This document shows positions 33,174-42,945 of a stretch of DNA of 64,000 bases, one piece after another (the stretch's first letter is position 1; every line of letters starts with the position of its first letter). The stretch spans positions 122,198-186,197 of the forward strand of contig JAAOMT010000479.1 of assembly GCA_016748015.1 (NCBI GenBank), given 5' to 3'. A program made the translations under genes and the position numbers. A model generated the notes under the pieces. It made no database searches. It was not told the origin of the DNA and worked only from the letters and a program-made list of their open reading frames with translations. Source of the DNA: Geosiphon pyriformis. Lineage: Eukaryota; Glomeromycota; Glomeromycetes; Archaeosporales; Geosiphonaceae.

Positions 33174-33950
33174 TATCTTGGAAAAGTTCTTGATAAAACA
33201 TCAATAGTAACTAGTAAATCCCAAGAATAATTTCAGTTCTGTTATATTTGTTGGTACTGGAAAGTTCTTTACTATCTCTATTTTTTCTGGATCCGTTTTG
33301 ATGCCGTTTTTGCTGACTATGTGTCCCAAAAATTTTAGTTCTGTCTTATCAAAGAAGCACTTTGTTGCATTTAACTTTAGTCCTGCTCTTCTTAATCTTT
33401 TGAACATTTGTTGAAAATGATGAAGATGATTATCAAATGTTTTTGAGAATACATTGGTGTTGTCCAAATATACAACTACTGATTTCCACAATAAACCAGT
33501 ATAAATGATTTCCATTAGCCGTTGGAAAGTGGCTGGTGCATTGGTTAAGCCAAATGGCATAACTTCAAACTCAAAGTTTCCCTCTCTTGTAGTGAATGCT
33601 GTTTTTTCTTTGTCGGCTGGATCCATGGCTACTTGTCAGTAACTACTATCTAAGTCTAATGTTGAGAACCATTTGTTTCCACCAAAAGCATCAAATAGTT
33701 TTTGTATCCATAGAGTTGGATAGCTGTCTCCATAAGTTATACTATTTAGTTTTCTGTAGTCTACACAAAATTGGATTTTTCTATTCTTCTTACAGACAAG
33801 TACTATTGATGACGATCATGGATTCATTGATGGCTGAATTAACCCATTGTCAAGCATTCAGTTGATCTCTTGACAGATGATTTCATGGCTGGCTGGTAGT
33901 ACTCTGTATGCTAGCTGTTTGATTGGCATTGTATCTCCAGTCTTAATTTG
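33174..33950 (-). pseudogene. Element C pol: reverse transcriptase
   Basis: Starts MPIKQLAYRVLPASHEIICQ. Central motifs are GNFEFEVMPFGLTNAPATFQ and the catalytic box VVVYLDNTNVFSKTF, in which the second Asp is Asn. Stops: TGG to TGA at IN-stop-MLD, and CAA to TAA after CY. The thumb part has FPVPTNITELKLFLGF. Confidence 0.86.
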
Positions 33951-34892
33951 ATGTTGAATGATGTCAGTTCTGCCAAATTTGTTTTCGTTGGCAAAAATGT
34001 CATTGAAATTGTTGAGTAACATCTTGAGCTGCATATGTTGTAGTTGGTCTAGATTTCCCATGTTTATTTGTTCTAATTGTTCTGGTTGAAGCAAATAACA
34101 TTCATCTCGTCCATAGATTGTTTGTGATGTGATGTCAACATATTTACAAAGCTGTGGAAAGTCTGGAATGGGATTTGGTGGTTGATTCTCTATTTCAGTG
34201 TTTAAGTATCCCATAGTAGTTCCAGCTGGTATTACTATGACATTTCCTGTGTTGTTGTAGATGGGAATTTTGATGTGACTGTAATCTTTGGCTGGTATGT
34301 GGAGATTGATGAGTCCAATCTCTCTTGATTTGCAAAGGGTCAGTTCTGCTTCAAAAATCTGATTTTGTTCTTTTTCTTTCCTTTCTATTGCTAACATGTA
34401 CTGGCTATATAGTAGAATGGAAATAGCTTGACTGGTTGAGATAATTTCTCCTTGGCCAACAATTTTTTTTTCCACCATATTAACTGGTACATCTACTCTA
34501 CCTGTTGATCCAAATCCTTGTATCCCTCTTGTTGTTATCTTTAATTCCTCCCTTGTTCCCACTGACACTAAGCTAGCTACTTTGACTAGTAGCAGGAATA
34601 TGGTCTGTGCTATCTTTTTATTTGGCTCAATGATATAAGTCTTTTCTGAGTCATTTTGTAGCATGGTACTGATATTTCTTGTATATTCTGCATCCACTAT
34701 TCCCTCTTTAATATTAATCCTTTTTTTCATTAAACTACTCCTAGATACTAACAGAACCATGGTTGTTGCTGGGATCTCTAGAGCTATTCTCAGATCAATG
34801 CATGCTCGCGCATTTGGCTCCAATTTGATGGCATTTTTTTCTGGATATCTCAGATCAAACCCTGCATTAGTATCATGCACACGTTCTGGCAT
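33951..34892 (-). CDS. Element C pol: dUTPase and linker (part of a 344-codon open frame)
   Basis: The open frame runs 33,858-34,892. The dUTPase (about 34,460-34,890) has NAGFDLRYPEKN (motif 1), SRSSLMKK (2), GIVDAEYTRN (3), NKKIAQTIF (4) and RGIQGFGSTGR (5), so all five are recognisable. The linker follows with HIKIPIYNNTGNVIVIPAGT and YVDITSQTIYGRDECYLL. A single TGA (TGG in D) separates it from the preceding spacer frame. Confidence 0.85.
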
Positions 34893-34916
34893 GATACTTT
34901 TCTCATTGTCACTATA

Positions 34917-35438
34917 TCATTTTAACTTCTGTTTCTTGAAGAGATCTGGTAGTGCAATATATTGTTTGTAGTTTGTATTGGAGTTTGAATCTGAGTTGGA
35001 ATCATTGTCGTTGTCATTGCCATTTTGAACAGAACTTGAACCATTGTTGTCATCATCATTGTTAGAATTTGAATCGCGATTGATCAGTGATTCTGATTCT
35101 GATGTGCAATTGCTGATTGGTTTTTCCTCTTTAGAGATCATGTAGATCATGTGTGGTGGTGAATTGTAAATAAGATCACACTCATTACAATATTGAAAGT
35201 CACATGGAATTAAACAGTGGTCACATAACCGGGTGTTTAGCTGTGCTAAGCACTCTTTTTGTTCTTCTCTTGTGATTGCTAGTCGCTGGTAGTGTTCATA
35301 AAATTTTTCTGGATTGTCTTCGATGTTGCCAAAGACATTGAAGGTTTGGACATATTCAGGCTCAGATAGGGATAGTAGGTTGTTTTTAATTTCTTTCAGC
35401 TCCTCTGTTATAGCACCTTCTAACATAGCATATACCAT
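34917..35438 (-). CDS. Element C pol: spacer with Cys cluster and acidic tract (open, 173 codons)
   Basis: SLSEPEYVQTFNVFGNIEDN, then KFYEHYQRLAITREEQKECL, a Cys cluster CDHCLIPCDFQYCNECDLIY (CxxC plus CxxC), and a Ser/Asp/Asn tract ending FKKQKLK. The Cys cluster is an additional possible zinc site. The frame is shared with zinc domain and dUTPase. Confidence 0.65.
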   Translation of the reverse strand: MVYAMLEGAITEELKEIKNNLLSLSEPEYVQTFNVFGNIEDNPEKFYEHYQRLAITREEQKECLAQLNTRLCDHCLIPCDFQYCNECDLIYNSPPHMIYMISKEEKPISNCTSESESLINRDSNSNNDDDNNGSSSVQNGNDNDNDSNSDSNSNTNYKQYIALPDLFKKQKLK

Positions 35439-35522
35439 TCTCCAGATCTCATCTTCATTGTGTGGGTATCTTTCTAGGTGTCTTAATGCTCGTTTTCAGG
35501 CGTCATTGATGGGAGTTCCCTT

Positions 35523-35810
35523 TCATACCCAGTCATTGATCAGGATGATGTATTGGCATGTCTCATTACATGCTTCTTCTCTTCCAGGAATGTCTTTCCA
35601 CATCCCTTCATCTAAGAGAGTATCTTCACAAGCTAAACACAAGGTACCATCCCATTTTCTTATTTTTGGCAGTTGTCCATCACATTCAAGGACACATAGA
35701 CAACAGTAGTACTTGGTTGCTGCCATCCATTCTTTGTCCTTACTACAGTATGTGCTCATTGTTAACAGTTTCTTGCCACAACTGACACATACAAGTTTGG
35801 GTCAATAGTA
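35523..35810 (-). CDS. Element C pol: Cys-rich zinc-binding domain
   Basis: Preceded by CVSCGKKLLTM. Includes YCSKDKEW, YYCCLCVLECDGQL, CLACEDTLLDEGMW and CNETCQYIILINDW. The frame is continuous with retropepsin and spacer. Confidence 0.65.
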
Positions 35811-36610
35811 AGCGTTTTGAGGTGGTGTCGCATATAGAATATGAGTGTAGTAGGTGGTTTGTTTTGGTTCCTCTTCCTGTTTCTTTCCTTTTCTCTTTTC
35901 TTCTCAACTCCATTCAGTGGCTGGTTCACTTTGGCCATTGTCACTCCATGATTTTTGGTTTGTTCCCCAGATAAGTTCTTTTTCTTCTTTCCTCTTTCCT
36001 TTGTCATTCCATGAGAGTATGAGTGGCAATTTGTTGTGGTCATTGTCGGCCCACGAGACTTGGTAAGCTTTCCAAATAGGCTTCTTTTCTTCTTCCTCCA
36101 GCTCTATCAATGGTTCCTCTCTTGATAGAATCTTGAAGTGGCCACACATGGCTGGCACACGTGTGTGTTGACCATTAATGCTTAGTTGGAGCTCTTGCGT
36201 TGTCCAGTCCAGAACGGCATTGGTTTTGAACAGCCAGTTATTACCAACTAGAGCTTGGTATTGAGTGGCTTCTATCACCAAGACTTTGATGGGAGTGATG
36301 ATGCCATTGACTTCAAATGGGAATTCATCTATCTTGCTAATAGGCGTTTTGGTTGCTTCATCGGCTGTGAGAATTCTGGCACTGGCAGTGCGATCAACTC
36401 AGCAACCTAATTAGTCCATGAGTTGTTGTGTAATGATGCTACCTACTAAACTGCTGTCAAGGATCAATTTGATAGATTGTTCATCAACTTTGGCATCTAT
36501 GTAAATCACAGTGATTAGTTTGGCTTCAAGAGTGGCTTCACTAAATAACAGCGTTATAGTTGTTTCCTCAAATTTGAATGGAAAAATAGCAGTCAAGGAC
36601 TCATCTTTAG
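35811..36610 (-). pseudogene. Element C retropepsin and linker
   Basis: Active site LILDSSLVGSIITQQLMD with Gly changed to Ser. The second lobe, open from 36,281, has VIEATQYQALVGNNWLFKTN and LDWTTQELQLSINGQHTRVP. A Lys/Glu/Trp-rich linker runs to the zinc domain. Confidence 0.78.
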
Positions 36611-38839
36611 TAATAGTAACAGGTGGGATATTACTGGGGAGTGGTTGTTTTTGGGCGGATTTCAGGTTATTGGCTGAGACATCTTCTGGAGAGACCAGAA
36701 GACTTAAATAGTTCTGGAAATTTGGGTTTTGGGTGACACCAGTACCCGAATTCCAAGAACGTGATCCTGATGGTGAGTTGGAAGAACTGGAGATAAATTG
36801 GTGGACAACTATTGCCGATCTCTAGTTTTGTGTGATTCTAGGTTTGGAGTGGCCTGATGTCATATTAACTGAATTTTGGGGCAGTGTCTGAATTGATTGG
36901 GGTTGATAAATTACTTGGGGTTGTGGCTAATAGATTACTGGTGGCTGTGGTTGATAAATTTGAGGTTGATATACTGGCAGTTGATAGATTGGTGGCTGTG
37001 TCATTGGCAGATAAGTAATTTGATCTTGATTTGGGTAACAATTCGGAGTTTGAAATCTGCAATCGAGGTTTTAATATTGATTTCCCGATCATGAATTGTT
37101 GCTATAAAATCTGCAGTCTGCTCTTATGTGCTCTTGTTTACCACAGTTGTGACAAATATGTGTTTCTGGCTGCCATAGCTGATTAGGTGCTGCTAATGAT
37201 GATGATGGACATGACTGATTTTGGAAACAATTCACATTTCCTGAATTATTGCATCATTGTGGTGGTTGATAAATTGCACGATTGTCAGCTAAGTATCCCT
37301 CTAACTTCTGATTAATTGAATCACTGAATTGTTTCAATTTAGAATCCAATTTAGATAATCTATTCATTACTAGGTTTATGGCATAAGTGTAATTGGCTTC
37401 TAATTTAGCAGATTCGAAATTTCGGGCCTGTGTGACTGCATTCTAAAAAGTAGCTAGATACAGTGAGCATATGTGTTGCAAAATACTACTGCACAAACCA
37501 TGGATGAATTGATTGAGAATTTGTGGCACTGTGAAATAATTAGCATCAATTGCTTGGATTTGTCGCAGATTTCTATGAAAGCATTCTAGATATGTGGTAA
37601 CTGCTTCAGTTTCTCTTTGTTTAATTGTAGTGAAAGTGTTGGCTAATCTGTTGATGCTGTTGTTATTGCTAAAATATCTCAAAAATTCTAATTTGAAGGC
37701 GTTGAAATTTTGGGGTTTGTCGACCAGGCTTTGATACCATGAATCTGCTGTGTTCTTGAGGAAATAAAGTATGGCTTACATGGCTCTGGCATTATTTTAT
37801 TCATTGGCTGTAATGGTTTTTTCTATATCATTTAGCCAAACTTGTACATCATTCTCTTTGCCAGTGAATTTGTTGAGCTTTGTGATTGGTGCATATGCCA
37901 TTTGTTGTTGTTGCTATAGTAGAAGTTGTTGTTGTTGTTGAGGTAGTACTGAGGGTGGTTGTTGAGTTTGTTGGTTTGGTATATGGATGAGCTGACCAAT
38001 TGGTTCAACTGGTGGTTGATCGATGACAATAACTGGAGGTAAGTGTTAATTAATTACTTTGGGGTTTTGATTTTGCAGTGCTTGAATATTTGGAGTTTCG
38101 ATTTCTGGATTTTCTTGCTGAGTTTGAATGTTCAGAGTTCCAAATTCCAGGTTTTTAAGGATCAGGTTTTGGTAAGTAAATTCTTAATCTTCCGATTTTT
38201 TTTTCTTTTTTTCTTCAGATAGTTCTCACAGAGTAGTGGTTCCAAAGTCTAGTTGAGGCAGTGGTGATCAAATTCCTGATAGTGTTGGTGATTGTGACTT
38301 AAATCCTTCAAAATATTCACTATATGGTCCTAGTAGATCTGTTTTTTTTTGTTTACTTTGGAATGAAAATTGTCCAAATGTTGATATCGTATTTGATGTG
38401 GACACACTTGCTAATGTTATATTGATGACACTTCCCAGTGTGTAGTGATAGGATGGAGCAGTTGGTAATTCAACTCTTGTTTTCTTCTAAGTCAGTAGTT
38501 GTATCCTTTTGGGTGTTATCGCTGGTGTTTGTAGTTTTCCTTTGTCTTTACTGGCGTAAGTAATTGGATATCTTTGTTGATCTCAGTAATGATTGAGGCA
38601 AAATTGTGATTTGTTGGCAGGTTGGTATTTTGAATTAATTCTCTGTAGAAAGTTTCCCTGGCTGATTCAGTATTCACTGGTGTTTTTAACAAAGAGAAAA
38701 TCTTTTTGTTGATGTAGAAATTAAAGGCTGATTCGGCAGATATATGATTGTAATTTAATCCCAAATGTTGACAATAGTGTTGAAATAGGAATTTCACAAA
38801 TCCTAAATGGTTTGCTCCTATGTTTTCTGATTCTGCCAC
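36611..38839 (-). pseudogene. Element C gag
   Basis: The N-terminal domain (38,516-38,839) is open for 107 codons with FVKFLFQHYCQHLGLNYNHI and YRELIQNTNLPTNHNFASII. Next comes a Gln-rich linker and the capsid (MAYAPITKLNKFTGKE near 37,900; RYFSNNNSINRLANTF; TYLECFHRNLRQIQAI). The CCHC knuckle at about 37,120-37,165 is intact (CHNCGKQEHIRADC). Stops and at least one frame change lie in the middle. The first codon of the open N-terminal frame is GTG, not ATG, as in element D. Confidence 0.8.
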
Positions 38840-38879
38840 TTTTGGATGGTGTTTGTTGGTGCTGGTTTTCTATAAGATT

Positions 38880-38901
38880 ATATCTCACAAAGAGCACCAA
38901 A
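38880..38901 (-). other. Primer binding site of element C
   Basis: The element strand after the LTR reads TTTGGTGCTCTTTGTGAG. TGG plus a tRNA-3'-end complement is the usual pattern. Element D has TTTGGTGCTTTTTGTGAA at the same place. The tRNA is not assigned. Confidence 0.65.
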
Positions 38902-39797
38902 TGTTACAGATGACAATTTTTGGTATTGAATTAAATACGAACCTATAACTTGATGCTCAAAGCTATTCTTGTTGTCAATGATCTGAAGATTTGGTATCTG
39001 AAGGTTTTGTATCTGAAGGGTTTGGTTGAGTTTTTTGTATAATAAACAGAGATTCAATGGTAATAGATTTTTTCATAGCTTCTCAAAACCGCAGTTTTGT
39101 CAATTTTTTTCTTAGCTTGATGGCTGGTATTCCTCCTAATAAGCTATCTTCAATCAAGTATTTTATTCTTATTTCTGAATTTTTTACCAATCATGTTTAT
39201 CCTAACATCAGTGCCCCATGTGTTAATCTTCAATAGAGTTAGTATACAACAATAAAATCAAAGCAAGAAAATAAAGAAAAAAAAATAAAATAAAGAAAAA
39301 AAAAAAATAAGACAAGACGATTTGCAAGTTAGTATTTCGTTAATAGCCATGATCAAGAGCTATTTTTCCAGTGTGGTTAAGTATCAATTATTATCAACAT
39401 GAAGTGTTGATAGTAGAAATGGGTTTGAGATAACAAAATAGTTATTTATTAGATGATTATAATTTGGAAAGTGGCTTAGATTAAATTTAAAACTAAGAGA
39501 TCTGTCTTTTCAGCTTCTAATCCTGCTGCTATATATACATAATTGAGATTCCTCAATTCCTTGATTCTTTACAACAGGAATCTTAGAATTTCTGGAAGCC
39601 TGCAATTCCTGGAATCTTGCAATTCCTTTGAAAAGAATCCTGGAATTTTAGAATTCTGCAATTCTTTGTCAGGGAATTCTGAAATTCTTGGAATTCTGCA
39701 ATTCCTGAGAGGAATCCTGGAATTCCATATTTACTACATCTACTTTTGATTGGCTAATAATCATGCTAATATATTTCCTATATTTCTATAAGTAGCA
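38902..39797 (-). repeat. 5' LTR of element C
   Basis: TGTTAC to GTAGCA, 896 bp. Over the first 100 or so bases it differs from the 3' LTR at 13 positions by my count, all transitions. The U3 GGAATTCC repeat cluster is at about 39,540-39,725. Confidence 0.9.
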
Positions 39798-40584
39798 TTA
39801 TGGTTTCAATTTCCGAGTTTTCTGTGATCAGATTCTGGTAAGTAAATTCTTAATCTTCAGATTCTTCTTTCTCTTCTTCTTCTTGTTCTTCTTCTAAATC
39901 TGTTACTTCCCAGAGACTTGCAGTTCCAAAATCTGGTTGAAATAGTGGAGATCAAAGTCCTGATGGCATTGGTGATCACGACTTAAATTCTTTGAAATAT
40001 GCGCCATATGGTCCTAAAAGATCTTCTTTTTTTTATTTACTTTGAAATGGAAATCGTCTAAAGGTTGATGTCACATGTAATGTGGACGCGTCTGTTGATG
40101 TAATATTGATGGCGCTTCTGGGTGTATAGTGGTATGATGGTTTTGTTGGTGATTCGACTCTAGTTTTCTTTAAGTAGGTGGTTGTATCCTTTGAAGTGTT
40201 ACTGCTAGTGTTTAATTTTTCTTTGCCTTTGTTTGCATAGGTAATTGGATATTTTTGTTGAGTGTGAATTTCAATTTCTTTATTGATTTCAGTGAGGATT
40301 GCTGTGAAATTGTAATTTGTTGATAGACTGGTATTCTGGATTAATTTGTTGTAGAAGTTTCCTCTAGCTGAATCGGTTTCTACTGATACTCCTAGTAAAT
40401 ATGAGATTTTCTTGTTGCGTAAAAATTGAAAGCTAATTTTGTTGATAAATGGTTGTTGGTTAATCCTAAATGTTGACAGTAGTGTTGGAATAAGGATTTC
40501 GCAAATTCTAAATAGTTTGTCCCTGTTTTTTTAGATTCTGCCACTGTTTAAATAGGTGTTGTTGGTACTGATTTTCTGTAGGAT
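39798..40584 (-). pseudogene. Element D gag, N-terminal part
   Basis: Continues from 30,076. The N-terminal domain (about 40,380-40,545) reads NYLEFAKSLFQHYCQHLGL and matches element C. The acidic and Pro/Ser-rich linker follows. Several stops are present. Confidence 0.75.
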
Positions 40585-40607
40585 TATACTTCACAAAAAG
40601 CACCAAA
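40585..40607 (-). other. Primer binding site of element D
   Basis: Element strand TTTGGTGCTTTTTGTGAA directly after the LTR; same as in C except for transitions. Confidence 0.6.
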
Positions 40608-41472
40608 TATTACAGATGATTATTTGGGGTCTCAAGTTAAATAACAAATCCGTAATATAGTGCTTGGTTGATATTTTGGTATTGATATCTGAAGGTTTTG
40701 TTATTGAGTTTTTTGTATAATAGACAGAGAGTGAATTGATGGTTTTATCTGTAGCTTCCCAAAACCACAGTTTTATCAAATATTTTTCTCAGCCTAGTGG
40801 CTGGTAATCCTCCTAGTAAGCTATCCTCAAGTCTATGAGTGTTCTATCCTTGTTTCATAGGTCTTTTATCAGTCACTATGATGTCTATATCTCAGCACTT
40901 TTAATCCTCAATCAATTAGTATACAACAATAAAAATCAAAAAAAGAAAAGAAAATAAAATAAAATAAAATAAAAAAAGGAGCCAAGACAATGCACAAGTT
41001 AATATTCCATCAATAACTGTGATCAAGAGCTATTGTTACTGTGGGTTTAAGTATCAATTACTATCAACATGAAGTGTTGATAATGAAGAGTAGATTTGAG
41101 ATAGTGAATAATTATTTATTAATATTTGTGATGTAAAAGGTTTTTAACTGATGGATTCTGCTTTTTCTACTTCTAACACTACTGCTATATATACATAATT
41201 GATGTTTTACGAGATTGCTCACATTTCTGAGTGATGTGTTATGATTTCTTGAGTAATGCTCACATTGCTGAGCAATATGCTCTAATTTTCTAACATCACT
41301 CCACATTGCTGAGTGATGTGCTGTGTTTTTTGACATTGCTCCACATTGCTGAGCAATGTGCCATGATTTCTGACATTGCTCTATATTGCTGAGCAATGTG
41401 CTTATGTGTTAACTACTACTCACTTATTGGTCTACTATTTTCTATATCTGTTTTTTCTTTTTATAAGTAACA
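40608..41472 (-). repeat. 5' LTR of element D
   Basis: TATTAC to GTAACA, 865 bp. U3 (about 41,210-41,405) has three long and several short GCTCAGCAATGTG-type units, one more than the left LTR. Followed by the GTGA duplication. Confidence 0.9.
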
Positions 41473-42010
41473 GTGAAGCAAGTAGTGTGAGTGGTCTGTT
41501 GGACTTGAAAAACATGAAAAATACTGTCACTAAAGAAACTAGTTACGCTGACTCAGACAATTCTGTGGTCAATAACATGAAGGACAATATCACGCCCAGG
41601 AAAATGCACACTTGCATATATGTGTTAAGTTAACCTCTGAAAGCTTTTTTGTTTGACGTTTTAAGTGGTAATAAGAATATGGTAGCTTTTCTACCTCCTA
41701 AATTCAAAAATTCTAATCAGCTGCTGAGTATTAAGTCATGTGTTTCAGAAAAAAAAAACTTTGAGCCAGTCAAATCTTTTGTATTGGATATTGAGCTATC
41801 TGCTGTGCCTGGAAAAACAAACAGTGATAAGTTAATTGCAATCAAAAAATTTTTTTATTAAGTAGATGGTTTTGGGGGAGCTTCTACTCCTTCAAAATTC
41901 CCAGGAATCATCAGATCCTTCTTTATTTCTGAGTTGAGTCTTAACAAGGCTAAAAAATTGACAGTTTGTGAGAAAATTTTAATAAATAATGATGTTAGAA
42001 AGTTGAACAT
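41473..42010 (+). pseudogene. LINE ORF1, second segment
   Basis: Continues in frame from 21,681 with EASSVSGLLDLKNMKNTV, then RKMHTCIYVLS. A TAA sits where the family has Gln, and then the frame runs through LDIELSAVPGKTNSDKLIAI and DGFGGASTPSKFPGIIRS. It ends KLN where a solo LTR interrupts. Confidence 0.85.
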
Positions 42011-42945
42011 TGTTACCAGTAAAATTTTAGCTATTAATTAGCATATATTATTATTTTGATTATCACTTATTATTTAATCAAATTATTAAATATCATTACT
42101 TAATCAATAATTTGATTTGTACTCTAGAAATTAAGATAATCAAATTACACAATACCTTAAATCTTTTAACATAGTCAAAATTTGCCGAAATTAATAAAAA
42201 TTTGCCGAAATAATCAATAGTTCAGTGAAATAACTTGTAAATTTGCCAAAATGTATCTTTAGTTCACCTAAATTGTAGCAAAAAGAAAAGTACAAGTTCA
42301 AAGACTAGTACTACAACAAGTTGTATAAAAAAAGAGCTTTTCTCCTCAAGAAAATGTATTTTCTCATATCTTACTATAGTATCTTACTTTAGATATCTTA
42401 ATTAAAACAAATCACTTTTTTACACATCTCAAAATAAAAATTAAATATTCGAAAACCAAATTTTTTGATTATTACACTTGAAATTTCCTCAACACAAACT
42501 AACATTTTGAAATTGATTAGCTACCAATTTCAGTAATTTGTTAATAACTTCAGGCTTGGATAGAAAACGTTTCCCTTAATAAAATTCTATTTCTTTTATA
42601 TTTCTTTTATTTTTTTATTTTTTTCTTATTACAATCATTGAGGTAGCCTACAGACGAGATTCCTGTTAAAGAGTTGACTTTTACAGCAAAGTAACTACAC
42701 ATTTTTTAGTGAGCTTCCAAACAAGCAATTCCTGGGAAAGAGTTGACATTTACTACAACGTAACTACATAAAGTAACTGGCAAGGAATTGGCCATTCCAC
42801 TTATAAGTCCAGCAGTTCAAATTATAGAAGATAATTTGAAGATAAATTCAGTTACTGGAGATTCAACTACTTTCTGGAAATGTAAATTTACAGCAAATTA
42901 ACATTAACAACATTCAAGAAAAGAAACCAAAAACCTCCAGTAACA
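42011..42945 (+). repeat. Solo LTR of the element E family in LINE ORF1
   Basis: TGTTAC to GTAACA, 935 bp, in inverted orientation relative to the E LTR at 20,425-21,296. U3 has AATTTGCCGAAAT units (about 42,180-42,250). A TATA box (TATAAAAA, 42,323-42,330) lies downstream. Removing the LTR and 4 bp brings the ORF1 frame back together (KLN-I-HSNQ). The flanking 4-mers (ACAT, GTGT) no longer match. Confidence 0.8.

Larger units (their letters stand above)
30077..39797 (-). mobile_element. Ty3/Gypsy element C (nested in element D gag)
   Basis: Full-length minus-strand element. The 3' LTR (460 bp) has an internal deletion; the 5' LTR (896 bp) is complete. Retropepsin, zinc domain, dUTPase, RT and RNase H share one reading frame with only point stops, while the integrase is in another frame after an indel. 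Flanks are D gag on both sides. A clean target duplication was not recognised (TTGG left, TTAT right). Confidence 0.9.
21682..41472 (-). mobile_element. Ty3/Gypsy element D (nested in LINE ORF1)
   Basis: Complete minus-strand element of 19.8 kb, of which about 9.7 kb is the nested element C. LTRs are at 21,682-22,502 and 40,608-41,472, flanked by the 4-bp duplication GTGA. It is the best preserved enzyme set in the window: protease DSG, RT YLDD and RNase H DAS are intact. The first integrase Asp is lost and several frames are shifted, so it is not autonomous. Confidence 0.92.

Noticed and set aside
30073-39801. 4-bp target duplication for element C
   Set aside because: The flanks TTGG and TTAT do not match, so no duplication is claimed.
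41210-41405. Spaced palindromic units in the D LTR as a CRISPR-like array
   Set aside because: Units and spacers are both imperfect copies, lie inside an LTR, and the genome is eukaryotic.
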